Source: Thermothelomyces thermophilus ATCC 42464
Taxonomy: Eukaryota > Ascomycota > Sordariomycetes > Sordariales > Chaetomiaceae
Reading direction: 5' to 3'
Length of the DNA: 64,000 nucleotides
Assembly (NCBI RefSeq): GCF_000226095.1
Contig: NC_016476.1
Location: 3,844,001-3,908,000, forward strand
This document shows, in pieces, positions 1-11,270 of this stretch; within the stretch, counting starts at the first letter, position 1; the number at the start of each line of letters is the position of its first letter. A program made the translations under genes and the position numbers. Below the pieces are notes generated by a model, which was given only the letters and a program-made list of their open reading frames with translations, had not been told where the DNA came from and made no database searches.

Positions 1-1530
1 GGTGGCCAGGATTCCGGTGACGATGGGAAACACGGATCCTCCGATCTGCCCAATGACGAAGACGAGGGGAAGAGCTGTGGAATGGATGGCTGGAGGGAAC
101 AACTTCGAGGCGACCGAGACACCCTGTTGGGGGAGGGGGGTGAGATACCATCCATCCATAGGGATATGAAAATTGGGGGGGGGGGGGGTTGGGTTAAACC
201 TACAGTAACGAAGAAGGGGCCCGAGAAGAAACCCAAGAAGCTTACAGCGATAGAGGCCGCAATGATGTTTGGAACTCTGTTAATTGAATCGATGGATGGT
301 GAGTCAGGGACCTTCGCCAGCAACCTTTCTGCACACACACGGAGTATCTGCAAGGACGGAACCGAGGAAGCAACTCACAGCCAGAAGAGCAACTGGAGCC
401 CGATGCACAAAACGGAGTATACGAGGATCATTCTGCGCTCCCCGAGACGTTTGGTGGGCTCGGCCAAGAGCAGCCTCCCCAGGAAGCAGCCTCCGTTGAA
501 CCCTGCGGGGATGTAGCCCATCTGGGCGAGCTCGCCGCCGCGGACGACGACGAGGTACTCGACAAGCCAGCCCCCTGCGGTGACGGCGGCGCCCAGGAAG
601 AAGAAGAAGAAGAAGCTCAGCAGCCAGACGGTCGGCATGCGGACGGTGTTCTTGATAAGGGTCGCGGCGGCCTTGTTCCGGGACGTCGCGGGTTCCGCCT
701 CACCGGCCGCGGCGTGGGGGGACGAAGAGGAGGTCACCGTCCTTTTCCTCGGCAGGCGGCCGACGGTGGAGCGGAAAGCGACGAAGACGAGGACCAGGTT
801 GGCGACGCCCAGGCCGAGCGGGAAGGTGTAGAAGAGATACCAGCGCGAGACGGAGCCGGCCGAGGCGACGGCGGTCGCGACGAAGGGGCCGACGAGGCAG
901 CCGGCCATGTACATGGCGTGGATGAAACCCAGCCAACGGTGCGCCGACGGGAGTTTGGTGACAAACGTGTTAGCGTGGGTGTCCTGGAATGCCTGGCCCA
1001 CCGTGATGAACCAGAAGCTGAAGGCGAGGAGACCAAAGGGAGGGCCCCAGGACCGCAGAGCCTGGCCTATTACTTGGCTGGCTGCCCCGATGGCGAGCAT
1101 GGCGCCGAGGTCGAGGTACTGGCATATGTGCGTGTTGGTGACGGCGGTGAAGAGCCAACCAAAGAAGCTGGCAGCGAATCTGTCATGGGTCCCGTATCAG
1201 AAGGCCTCACGTCTCCTGATTCACCGGCTCTCTAATTAAACTCCTGAATGCAATGAAAGGCTGTCTGACATACAAGACGGAGACGATGGTAGGGTTGATT
1301 TCATACTGGCGCATGAAGTAGGGCACCAAGGGCCCCATGCTCCCGTCGTTGACTCCTGCCACAAAGAATGAGAAGCCGGCGCTTATGGACCTCAAGATGG
1401 TTGCTCGATCGTATTTGGCCGCGGAAGGAGCGCCATCATGGTCCGATTGCGTCGATGTTCTGTTTTCACTTCGGGGTTCTGAAGGAATCTCTACGAGCTC
1501 TGTCTGAACCTCGACAGTCTGCGTTGCCAT
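1..1530 (-). CDS. MFS transporter, BSC6/FucP-like (3' end outside window)
   Basis: A multi-pass membrane carrier of the major facilitator superfamily that probably moves a small solute across the plasma or an internal membrane. Exons read on the minus strand: 1530-1274, 1179-379, 276-204 and 123-1, continuing beyond the left edge. Introns are 1273-1180 (GTATGT..CAG), 378-277 (GTGAGT..CAG) and 203-124 (GTAGGT..CAG), and all phases close. ATG at 1530 (MATQTVEVQ) is the first ATG; the longer frame begins only with TTG. A hydrophilic N-terminus of about 55 residues precedes membrane segments, with FFVAGVNDGSMGPLVPYF typical of fungal bypass-of-stop-codon-6/fucose-permease-like MFS. A charged central loop follows helix 6, and the last visible exon (VTGVSVASKLFP, then a hydrophobic segment) matches the usual distal helices. 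Substrate unknown. The family call rests on recognised sequence style. Confidence 0.85.
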
Positions 1531-2174
1531 GCTCAACTCCTCAGCGGGGCCGGAGAAAGATGAGACCTGCGAATTCAAAATGACGAAGAATAGGGAATAA
1601 TAACAATGACAGCTGTGTATCGAGTCAATGGTGGAATCACGGCTAGATTTGACACCTTTCTAAATTTCGATATGATGAATGCCGTGCCCAGTGAAGTTGG
1701 TGTTGGTGTGCTGTGCGGAGAGAAGTGCGGACGCCGAGATTTTAGCGAGGAAACAGCGGGGAGACGGCTGTGTGGCCCAGCTCAGCGAGTCTCGGCGCCC
1801 CGTTCTTGAAAATGCGGACTTTCCTGATCGGGTGCGTCCGACAACGGATCACGCTCGAGATACTGTGTCAACAACGGATGGAAGACAAAACCATATGTTG
1901 AGAAGAGCAAGACCCATGGTCATTGGGAAACGGTATCGAGGCATGTTGGATTGCGTGAGGTGCAGCCAGTGAAGAGGGAATACAAACTACAAGCATGGGT
2001 CTCGAGTTCTACTTCGTACTCCGTACTCTCTCCTTGAACTGGTGCGTAATAATTTTAGCCGGAACAGCAGAGGACTCTATATTTATTGTACGTGTCTAGG
2101 TGTTTTTACTCTGCTGGCGGGACCAATGCCCTCCTCTGTCCACAGCCTTGAGCCCGGGCCGAAGACCTAATTAC
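1531..2174. other. Intergenic region between transporter and acetyltransferase
   Basis: This stretch holds the 5' flank of the MFS gene and the 3' flank of the acetyltransferase gene. No coding pattern stands out. A GTACTCCGTACTC motif near 2019-2030, of a kind seen elsewhere in the window, is the only notable sequence. Confidence 0.5.
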
Positions 2175-2919
2175 TCAAACCACGCTTGGCCGCGTCTCGG
2201 TGTCTCCGTCCGGCGGTGTCACCTTCTTGACCACTCGCGCCGGTGTGCCTATGGCGACGCTCCAGGCCGGTATATCCTTGGTGACGACAGACCCGGCGCC
2301 GATCGTGCATCCCTGGCCAATAGTGACACCGGGCAGCACCACTACGTGGCCGCCGATCCAGCAGTCATCCCCGATGGTGATGGGCTTGGCATACTCGATG
2401 CCGTCGCGCCGGCTGCGCACGTCCGTCTCGTGGGTCGCAGACAGGAGGGAGACGTTGGGACCGAACATGACGCGGTCGCCGATGGTGACGATGGCGCAGT
2501 CCAGGATCGTCAAGTTAAAGTTGGCGTAGAAGTTGCGGCCGAGCCGGATATTGCACCCGTAGTCGACCCGGAAAGGGGGCTCGATGAACGTTCCGTCGCC
2601 AACGTGTCCCAAAAAGTCGCGAAGCATGCGCAGCCGCTCCGCAGCTAGCGACTCAAAGCCCGCTGTAGGGTCGTCAGGGAAGTAGTTGTTGTACTGGTGA
2701 CACCATCTCCGCGCTTGGAACCGGGCGGTAGCCAGCGCCTTCTCCAGAGGATCGTAGCTGTGACAGTCCATGTCAGTCAACAACGGTTGAGGTCCAAGTG
2801 AGCTGGTGCCTGACTCACAGCATGCCAGAGATCATCTTCTCGTATTCATCACCACCAGGCACGTGGGCGAGTGTCGCCGCTTTGGCGAGCTCCTCGGGGG
2901 CCTTCTCTTTGGCGGCCAT
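2175..2919 (-). CDS. Sugar (maltose/galactoside-type) O-acetyltransferase, LbH fold
   Basis: Predicted cytosolic enzyme that transfers acetyl from acetyl-CoA to a sugar or similar hydroxyl acceptor. Exons 2919-2819 and 2757-2175 (minus) are joined over a 61-nt intron (GTGAGT..CAG) to give 227 aa. The ATG at 2919 starts MAAKEKAPEELAKA; upstream in-frame sequence lacks the Mac-domain signature. An N-terminal maltose-acetyltransferase (Mac) domain includes EYEKMISGM across the splice junction, then YDPLEKALATARFQARRW. It is followed by left-handed beta-helix hexapeptide repeats (ITIGDDCWIGGHVVVLPGV, TIGAGSVVTKDIP). The catalytic His lies in SATHETD. The C-terminal PARVVKK is the usual end of the family, and the length is near the bacterial MAA/LacA length plus a short fungal N-terminal extension. 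Acceptor specificity cannot be read from sequence. Confidence 0.93.
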
Positions 2920-3759
2920 GCTTATCTGTTGCTTTGCTGTTTTGTTGTCCCAAGATGTTAGCGACACACAAGTAAACTGAAACGGTGGCTGGTCCGAACA
3001 CGAAACGAGCGGCCGAACCAAAATGATTAGAGAAGTTTTCAAACCCGTGAGAACGGAGTGGTTGCTGTGAGTTTCGAGGCCCCGCTCTGGGACATTGGCT
3101 TATTCAAGACCCCGCAGGATGCGGTAGCACAATTGAAATGTGGATTCAGCTGTGAGGAGGTGTCATTCGCGGTGCTTTCTTGGCTCTCTCCGCACAACGC
3201 TCGTGCCCTTCACAACCGTGATGATGGATTCATGTACGCAAACATATACGAGTAAGCGCGCCAATATCTTAATACTGCCTCCACATCCTTCGACGGCACT
3301 CCATAACTGACGCATCTACCGACAATAGGATTATTCCGTCCGACAGAATGGTAGTAATCCAGACGTGTGACTGCTCCGGGACAGAGCTAAGCTTATCTGG
3401 ACACAAGAGCCAGTCTCCGGCGGATGGCGGAAGTAAAACAACCGCAAGGAGCAATTTCACGGGTATGCGCACTAAAGACATGACCTCCTGTTTTGCGACC
3501 TCCCTTACAAATTTTTGAAAATAAGCAGACTTCTTCCCGGGCCCAAAGCAGATCGCCATACAGACGAAGCAGAGGAACTGCCCTTACGACTACTTTGACA
3601 ACTGACTCCCTTCCCAGCCAACAGAACGCCAGTCCATTTTTCCGCCCACAACGCAGACAAACAATAAACAAAAAAAAAAGGTGAACACCACGCCAGACAT
3701 CCCAAACAGAAGGCCCCCCCCTCCCAACAAAAACAAAAAAAAAAAGAAAATAGAAAAGG
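2920..3759. other. Intergenic region
   Basis: Short open frames on both strands here show no recognisable domain and no consistent codon pattern. The right part (3660-3760) is A-rich and C-rich low-complexity sequence, fitting the 3' UTR of the minus-strand regulator that ends at 3760. Confidence 0.45.
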
Positions 3760-6321
3760 TCAAGGCAAGCCCATGAACCCACCCCCCTGCAGAAAGCGGA
3801 CCTGGTGCTCCCTCAGATCGGCCCAGGTGCGGAGCTCCTGCTCCTCGTCCTCGCCGGCGGCAAGGCCGACGACGGCGCCGTCCGGGCCGCCGGCGGCGGG
3901 GGGGATGCGCTCGAGGCGCATGAGGATGTCGACGAACTTGCTGAGGGACTCCTGGGCCTTGACGGCGACGGGGCCCTTGCGCTCGGGCGCGTCGTTGACC
4001 AGGGTGCTGGCGACCTGGCGGATCTTGTTGATGAGCGAGGCCCCGTTGGGCTCCATGCTGCGCTGCGGGATCGACGCGAGCACCGTCAGCAGGTGCTGCA
4101 CGATGAGCTCCCGCTCGGCCGTCATGTTGGCGTCGACCGGGTCCGCCTGCTCGGCCGCCGCGACGGATTTGCTGGCGCCGCCGCCGTTGGCAGCAGCGCC
4201 GGCGTCTCCCACTGGATTATTGGCGCCGCCCGCGTCGGTGCCGTCTGTGGGCCGCGGCTGCTGCGTCGCGGCGAAGGAGGCCTGCGCCGCCTGGGAGCGG
4301 GCGTGCTCGCGGTGGGCGTCCCGCAGGTTGAGATACCGCTCGACGTAGTAAGAGCGAGTCGAGATCTGCGAGGCATAGATGTTGGCTTTCTGGATCTCGT
4401 ACTGGAGAAGGCGGCGGCGTTCGAGCTGTGCGCCCGGTTTGTGGCGGAAATCGGGCGTCGGTTGTTGTTGTTGTTGTTGTTGCTGTTGCTGCTGTTGCTG
4501 CTGCTGCTGCTGTTGTTGTTGTTGTTGTTGGTGCTGCTGCGGTTGAAGGTGGGCGTAGGGGATGGGATAATAGTGCAGGGCGCTGGCGGCGTCATCAAAG
4601 ACCCCGGCTTGGGCCACGGTTGGCATGACGTTGGGGAGGTTGTGGCTGGGCTTGCTGCTCGATCCGGCGTCCAGGTCAATCGTCAATTCGCGCGGCAAGC
4701 CATCTAAGATCTGTTTCACCGCCTGCAGCGACTCATCCAGCATCGCCTTCTGATCGTGAAAGGGAAGGGTAGAGATGCCGTAGGACAGCTCCACGCTTAC
4801 AAGGCCGTTCATCGTCATGTAGATCTTGATGCCGTAATTGAAGCCAGTAAGAAGCGAGAGTGTGTGCTCCGGTTGACCCAGTATCTGATGGGTCAAGATG
4901 TACTGATCATCCACCTCGACGGGCAGGTCAGGGTATGGCTCGCCCGGCGTGGGTGGCGGGAGGACAATGTCGCTGTGGTGTGTGCCCAGCTGGTACATGG
5001 ATCTGAAAGATGGTCAGCCAGCGGACGGTAACCAAGGCGAATGATTCGTACTACTCACCGGAGCCCCAGAAACAAACACCAAAAGATGCGCTTGCCAAGC
5101 TGGTCCTCGACATGGTTGAACGGCGGCCCACGGTAAGTGACGCCGAACATGGAAGAGCCCATGTCGCGCGGCTTGTGGTAACCCAGCTCTCGGATGAAAG
5201 TCATGGACTCGGCCATAAAACGCCGACACACTTTCCACTGCATGGTGTAAGCAGCCGCGAGCCCGAGAAAGTAGCTCGTCGCCGCGTCATAGACGGTTAT
5301 GTCGTCGCGGCTGTAGAAGGAGGCTCCGCGGGCGGCGAGGGCAACCGTCCTGCACCGCTCGATCAGGTTAATGGCTTTAGGGTACATGTGCATGCTTTGT
5401 TGCTGCGTTTTGAGATGTAACCGCGCAGTTCTGGGGAAAGAGGCTACCAAGCAGCCGATCATGCTGGCGAGCAGGGCGAGAAATCCCCTGTTCGTGCGGT
5501 CCTCTCGCGCAGAAAACGACCTGCGGAACGTCGGCTCGTGGGGAAATGGCGCAAGCGGGTGGATGTACGTAAAGAAGTCGTCGATGAGCAGGGTCAGGAC
5601 GGGCCACGGGGCAATGGACTCGGCGTCGAGGATGTGCTGCGCCTCCTGGGCTCCCGAGATGGAGATGAGCGTCTCGGCGGCATTGTGCGGGCCTGGGCTA
5701 ATGTTTGGTTCGAGTCTCTGCTGCTTGGCCGCCTTTGCTGCCTCTGCATGCTTGTTGGGAGGTCCGCGTCGCTTCACGACCCGGTTAAAGGTGCAGTCGA
5801 CGCCGAGGTCGGTACATGGCCGGCATGGTTGGGTCTCGTCGCACTGCAAGGCAGTAATACATGCAAACGTCAGTGCCGTTCCGTCGAGGTTGCGAAGAGA
5901 TACTACAGGGGCTGCGACGCTGAATGCGAACCTTGACTTTGCGCTGGCTGCACATATCGCAAGCGCGGCGCAAGCGCGTTGCCTTGGTGGGATTCGGATT
6001 CGCTTTCTGGTTTGAGCCCGCAAGCTGCGGCTGCCCAACATTGGGGCCGGTCATCAGGTAGGAGGCGTCGGCGAGTGATGCATGTTGAGACGACACTGGA
6101 TTTGCCGCCCGCGCCGGCGCGGGTGCGGCGACGGCAGCTTGGAGTGCTTGAAGGCCATGGTGCGCGGCAGCGACTGCAGCAGCGGCAGCTTCCGTGGCGA
6201 AAAGCGAATGGGTTGGTGTGTCGGTTTGGTGGTTGTCGGCATCGGCGCCTTGCTGCGCAGCGTCCGTCGAGCCCGTGCCGTCGCTCGTTGACGTCGTCGG
6301 CGGCGGTGGGTAACTGGACAT
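3760..6321 (-). CDS. Zn(II)2Cys6 transcription factor with MHR domain and polyQ tract
   Basis: Nuclear, fungal-specific DNA-binding regulator. Exons on the minus strand are 6321-5932, 5843-5059 and 5002-3760, giving 805 aa. Introns are 88 nt (5931-5844, GTTCGC..CAG) and 56 nt (5058-5003, GTGAGT..CAG). The binuclear zinc cluster spans about residues 121-146, C-X2-C-X6-C-X5-C-X2-C-X6-C, and the first intron falls exactly before Cys3 (RKVK|CDETQPC). A KRRGPPNKH basic linker follows. The middle-homology (fungal_trans) region lies at about 165-400, with signatures such as RFMAESMTFIRELGYHKP. After it a glutamine run at about 545-575 is encoded by mixed CAA/CAG (4455-4545). Ala-rich stretches occur near the N-terminus. 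The target pathway is unknown; the neighbouring acetyltransferase and MFS genes share its strand but need not be targets. Confidence 0.93.
4455..4545. repeat. Coding trinucleotide repeat (polyQ)
   Basis: A run of TTG/CTG triplets on the plus strand (CAA/CAG on the coding strand) encodes nearly uninterrupted glutamine in the Zn2Cys6 regulator. The CAA/CAG mixture argues for an older, partly stabilised repeat, but its length is likely to vary between strains. Confidence 0.9.
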
Positions 6322-6672
6322 GCTTGCTCCGAATTGGCGCGTCCCATTCGACGCCGCCTTGGCCTCACGGCTTCACTCCGGATGATCCTGCGGCTGGCTG
6401 CGCTGGCGATTTTTCGGCGAAGGTCCGGTAGAATCGCGGGTGTTTGCTGAACAAACGCCAAGGTTAGGTTACGCTAGGTGAGGTGCCCTCGGGGCTGCAG
6501 GGCGCTTTGGGCGCAGGGCGCGCTCCCAAGCACGCGGGAGAGATGAACTAAGCCCACTTTTGGTGGACCGGGCCCCACTAGGGTTCCCGGCCCCACCAGG
6601 GTTGCAGCCACCCACATCTTGCCTGCAGGGTGGCCCTGGTCAGCTTCTTCCTTCTTCCTCCTCCATCCTCAA
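6322..6672. other. Upstream region of the polyQ regulator
   Basis: GC-rich sequence with no supported gene. It carries G-rich direct repeats near 6495-6520 (GGGCGC and AGGGCGC units) and pyrimidine-rich tracts near 6645-6665. It is the likely promoter and 5' UTR of the minus-strand regulator, with the 3' flank of the dead oxidoreductase gene on the other side. Confidence 0.4.
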
Positions 6673-7850
6673 TCAACCACCATCAACTCCGTGGCAGAAG
6701 ATACGAAGATCGTTGATTTCCGCATCCATCCATCTACCACAGGTCCCGACCCGCTCCAGGGCGGACGAGTGCTGCTCGCGGATGTAGGGGACCTCGGGAG
6801 TGGCGGCGGCGGACGGAGGAAGTCTCGAGAGACGGGCCGCGTCGGATTTGAACATGGGCTGCTTGGAAATCGGGTCCCAGCGGTCTGGGCCATCATCATG
6901 GTGGATGATTAATTAGCTGGGTTACATCGCACACCACCGGAGGGCTGAAGGGCGAAACACAAGGTGCTATTGAAGTACATACCAAAGTGAGCTCGTTGGC
7001 GGCTCTTGTCCTGGCTTCTTTAGAATCCCAGTACCCAAAGTGGAACGGGATGAACACTTGTCCGTCGGAAAAGTACCAACGCGGCATCGCAGCTCTACGG
7101 TGCCACGTCTGGACCGGACAACCACCATGTCGCCGTCCGACACTCCGGCCTCTGCGGCGTCCTTCTCCGACACTCTGACCTCCGGCTCGGGACAGGGCGT
7201 TTTGCAGCGTCGTCCTTCGGTCTCGTGTGGAAATGGTGGACCTTGCGTCCTGTCGAAAGCTGAAGCGGGTATTCCTCGTCGGGAAGTTCCATGGGCGGCG
7301 AATAGTGACAGGCCTTCAGGATTGCCCTACCCGCGGCACTTAGGCTCTCATACTCGGCCCTGCTGTAGGGTGCACCGGTTTCGGGTCATGCCCGAAGCGT
7401 TCACAGCTCTCTATGCTCGTGGGGAACGGGCCGTCTGAGTACAGCCTCTCGGTGCCACGCGGGATCCTCTCGTTGCAAGGCCACCGGATCCCCGACCCGC
7501 CCGTCAGGAGCTCGTAGGTCAGGCCGATGTAGTCACACGGTCGCCCAGCAGAGGCATTCTTCCAAGCCTCGAACACCTCTTCGGGCGTCTTCCACGGCAG
7601 CAAGTCGTTTCCGTCCCTGTCCTTAAAACCCATCCTCCTGGCGCATTCCAGGAATATGTCCAGGTCCAACTTGCACTCGCCCGGAGGCTCAACCACAGCA
7701 TAGTCTAGGTCGCTCTAGTGTTATAGCCGACCATGAAAAAGCACTCGGTGTAGTCGATATCAGTGTGCGAGCCAGGCTGCCTGTCGTAACCGAAGGATTC
7801 TCGTATCGAGGCGGCGGCCGTCACCCTGCAAAGCCGCGTGTTTCCGTTCC
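6673..7850 (-). pseudogene. Relic of a molybdopterin oxidoreductase (formate dehydrogenase/nitrate reductase-like)
   Basis: Fragments in several minus-strand frames read colinearly as one bacterial-type molybdopterin oxidoreductase. At about 7850-7705 lies a central piece (HTDIDYTECFFMVGYN, like the family's metal-site domain), ending in a TAG. It is directly abutted by a late segment at 7696-7385 (VEPPGECKLDLDIFLEC, CDYIGLTYELL). A frameshift near 7385 leads to AEYESLSAAGRAILKACHY and EEYPLQLSTGRKVHHFHTR. Another shift near 7180 leads to the molybdopterin-dinucleotide-binding part (SEKDAAEAGVSDGDMVVVR, GQVFIPFHFGYWD). A possible intron near 6905-6985 precedes WDPISKQPMFK and the C-terminal tail ending at 6673. 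The N-terminus and a large internal part are missing, and multiple shifts make it non-functional. It lies at the border of an AT-rich block, which may explain the loss. Confidence 0.82.
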
Positions 7851-9656
7851 TATAGAGTCGTTATCTGGCGTAGTCACTAGGGAATGCTCAGTAAAGGGTA
7901 TCTATCATACATATATATAGCGTATATAGCCCTGCCTTACCCACTAGAGCCAACACATCGTATGCCTCTAGGAACAGCTAGCCGCTAGTATGAAAAGTAA
8001 TGCTATGGTTCGTAAGGTGTTCCTACAGTTCTTTGGGTTTTGCGATGTTCACTTCCATCGCTTCGTCCAAGGAAACCCGTTCGAGACGGCCATTCGTCCT
8101 AACCGTGGGATAGGTAAGGCGGTCTTTGCTGTATGTAGCTTTCCAGCTATATATAGATAAGCCATAATTATATATTTAATAGGACGAGATATAGGAGGGT
8201 ACGGACGTAGTCAGACCTTTCGGTCCGAGATGCCCTTTGCTCACGCGGTCTATCGCCCTTCCCCTTACTCCGACAACCCTGCCATCTTTGAGTCCAATGT
8301 CAATACCGTAACCATTACTTTTAGCTGTTAGAATCACTCGTCAGGCCGTTAAATATGGTTCAGAAATATTTACATAGCACACAGGCACTTTGGACCTATA
8401 AATCCGGCTCTTCGTCATATGCCATGTCTAACCTGGTCGGCCATTCGTCCTTATAGGGGGTTCGCGAGCCCCAAATGTCCTTGATAGAATCACAGGTCTG
8501 ATGTGTAGGAGCAGAGAAATCCATTGTTAACCTCTCTTCGCACGCACCAAGCATAGACTTGCCCTCTTGGTAATAGATATACCAACTACAACGGACAGCA
8601 TTTTGAAAAGAGAGCGCTTTCGCGCATCACCTTACACGTCCGGAGCATCCTTGGCCACGCTCCATTCAATTGCTTAAAGGATCAATTGGTACCGTCAGAA
8701 CCCAAAATGAGAAGTTTATTGACATCACTGTCCAAAATGAGAAGTTTATTGACATCACTGTCTAGTAGACGGAAGCTTGTTTCTCGTCATTAAGCCTTGT
8801 ATATCTCCGCACTTCCGCTAGGGTTGGTTTCTGCTTTTTGGCGTTTCCGGAAGGGGTAAACATTTCGGTAGAAGTCTTGGAATCGACCGGTAGTTGAAGG
8901 CATACACTGAATGATTATAGCGTGTCTTAGGAGATAGGTTCCCACTTCGGCCAGAAACGATCCTGTAATTATACTTAGGTAGCTAGGTGCCCTGGGTATT
9001 GCATCTCGAGCGAATCCTGCACTGGTGGTCAGTTATTATGATCAGTGCGCGCAGTAATTATCATCTCGGGCAACGACTCGGAGAAATGGAAGGAGATAAA
9101 GACGAGAAAGCCAAATGCATACCTAGCTACTTCCCGATGGAGCTTGGCCAGGCAAAAAGCCGGGTGGTAGATGACCCGTTCGCTTGTTAATGCGAGCTGT
9201 TTAAATATAATTGGGATGCATTGCCTGCCTCCTTGGCTAGTGGATAGGTACGCCAGATGCCAAGGTAGGCAGCCACTACTCTATGGGAAGAGAAAAACTA
9301 GCAAGTGGAGTTTGTAGCGAGGCTGAGCTGCGGTGAGTCAAGTGCGCAATTGCACAGAACCGAGAGCCTGAGGCTGCTGCCCGAATGCTCCAGCTCACCA
9401 TACGCCAAGCATCTTAGGCAGGAACAACACATGACCATAACGTGGCGCCACTGCTTAATTCACATCTCCCTGTGAATCAGCGAAACGCGCCCAAACAACA
9501 CAGCAATGAGCCCGGTATTATCTGTATTTACTTACATGCGACTGTCACCGCGCGGGAAAGAAGACGCTGTTCCGTGCCAACTCTACGAAATAGAATATTC
9601 CTTCCTTCCCGTTTGAACGATTGAGTGACTGTGTCTGGAGGAACTCTGCAGCGGCA
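7851..9656. other. AT-enriched block, no intact gene
   Basis: Base composition shifts to AT with ATATATA and TAG/CTA-rich stretches (about 7900-8450), consistent with RIP spread or an old transposon relic. No transposon protein, LTR or terminal repeat is recognisable. Weak ORFs such as 8987-9190 have no recognisable domain. A perfect 30-bp tandem duplication occurs at 8702-8762. Confidence 0.5.
8702..8762. repeat. 30-bp perfect tandem duplication
   Basis: The unit beginning CCAAAATGAGAAGTTTATTG occurs twice back to back with a period of 30 bp and no mismatch over 61 bases. It contains no recognised motif. Perfect identity inside otherwise decayed sequence suggests a recent slippage or repair duplication. 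Confidence 0.9.
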
Positions 9657-10717
9657 ATGATCGCATCACCTTGCGTCTCTCGTCCGGGGAAGAAGAATGG
9701 AAACAGTCCACGAGTTAGGAAACGGCAGAAGCCGATCGCGCTCACGGTCCCGGGGCAACAGATCGCTAAGCCTATCGTGTGGCCGGCAGAGCTCACAAGA
9801 CAAAAACCAGCGAGGCGCAAAATCTCCATTCCCCAGACCGCATTCGAGCAGCTTCCACCTCTCGTCTTCGCCCTTCCACTAGACATCCGGCACCACATCT
9901 ACAGCCTGATGCTGCAAGAGGCTGGGAAGCGCCAGCACATATTCTGCCCGTCAGTATCCCTCAGAGGCCTGCCGACAGCTCTGCAGCTTCGGTACTTGCT
10001 CAGCAAGAGCTGCTACGACACAAACAATGTCTCGTGTGGCCATTATGAGTGCGAACATGTGCACTCCGATGGAGACACCAGCAGAGCCGGGCTCGCCGAT
10101 TTCGTAGCACTGATGCTGACCTGCAAGTTTGCGTACGGGAACCGGAATCAACGCGCTTCAGGCGCATCACAGCACCCGTCCGCACTAACACATGGATCGC
10201 AAACAGGTATCAAGAAGTCTCCCACTTTCTCTACAGCGAAACGACCTTCACCTTCGCCGGCTTCGGAGAGCTCGACGCGTTCCTGGACTGGATCAGCCCC
10301 GAGACGGCGCTCTCCATCCGGTCCGTCACCTTCATCGCGCACATGCTCCCGAACGGGACGGAACACTGCAAGGAGCTCATTGGGGGCAACTACTTCCGCG
10401 GCGCGGGGCGCGACCACGTCGCCCTGTTCCGGCGCATGCCAAACCTCCGCAAGCTCGACATCCACTTCTTCCCCAGCGCCATGCTGGCCTTCACGACCCA
10501 GTTTGTCGACATGATGAAACCGCTGGAGGAGCTGCCGCGAACCGTGGCCATCGGGGTGGTGCTCCCGAGGGTCTACTACAAACAGGACAGATCAGGGGAC
10601 GGGTTGCCGTTTGTAGGTCGTTTCGGCGCCGGCGCGTCGTTTTATTCTGTGGCGAGGCCGGTTATTTTTGCAGGCGTTGTGGCCACTAGCTGTGAGGCGT
10701 ACAGGAAGTTTTTCTGA
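9657..10717 (+). CDS. DUF7730/F-box-like domain protein
   Basis: Exons 9657-10132 and 10207-10717 join over a 74-nt intron (GTACGG..CAG) to give 328 aa. The splice reads CKFAYQEVSHFLYSETTFTF, which restores the usual family core of a residue stretch 'LTCK..Y.E....LYS..TF.F'. The start is ATG 9657; the longer upstream frame opens only with TTG. A Lys/Arg-rich N-terminus of about 55 residues precedes LPLDIRHHIYSLML, the short helical motif that opens DUF7730 and F-box-like proteins. The remainder is a long region of mixed helices (LFRRMPNLRKLDIHFFPS), like the LRR-like tail of these fungal proteins. No catalytic residues are recognised. The gene sits alone, GC-rich, between two AT-rich blocks. 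Its function is unknown; related proteins are numerous and fast-evolving in filamentous fungi. Confidence 0.75.
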
Positions 10718-11015
10718 CGGCGTGAAAGGAGTTTCTCGCTTTCCTGATCATTGGCGCATGTTCGTGATTTTGGGGCCTAGGAGTTCGAGATTTTCGATCA
10801 TAGCTCACACACCAGGTGGTCATGTGTGTTCTTCCCTATAATACAGCTGACACGGGACGGTCGGGAGCGTATTAGTCAAATCCATAGGGCGGCCGAGTCA
10901 GTTATTCGCTACATGATTGCTAGGAGAACTTCGATCATTAGAGTATATTGCTAGTAGGGCAGCTGATAAACCGTAATTCAGAATAAACCGTCAAGATTTG
11001 TGTAAAGAGTATTGC
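10718..11015. other. 3' flank of DUF7730-like gene
   Basis: Declining GC content towards the LTR element. No coding pattern is seen. The last five bases (ATTGC, 11011-11015) are the left copy of the target-site duplication of the adjoining element. Confidence 0.5.
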
Positions 11016-11270
11016 TGCTACAGCTCGGTGGCTACAATCAGTACAGCTCAGAGAGGCTACAAAGGTACGACACCACAGCAGTATTCGCGCCGTGGGCGGC
11101 ACTCCTAGACCAACTATTACGGTCTGCAGAAGTAGGTGATAAAAGCATTGATTGTTCTAAGTGCCAGAGGCACTTAGAGATACTGTCTAAATATATGTTA
11201 ACACCCTAGCTCGTTATCCCTATTAGTAGGTTAGTCAGATCTGACCTATAGATAGTCAAATGCTATAATA
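11016..11270 (-). repeat. LTR, left copy (3' LTR) of the 2.8-kb element
   Basis: A 255-bp repeat matching 13536-13790 end to end in length; the differences seen are C/T and G/A transitions. It is more strongly TA-shifted than its partner. Confidence 0.9.

Noticed and set aside
3805-4707. 300-codon plus-strand ORF with a poly-Leu stretch
   Set aside because: It is the antisense shadow of the polyQ coding region of the Zn2Cys6 regulator; the Leu run is just the reverse of the CAG/CAA repeat.
8987-9190. 67-codon ORF in the AT-rich block
   Set aside because: Too short, no family resemblance, and lies in decayed sequence.
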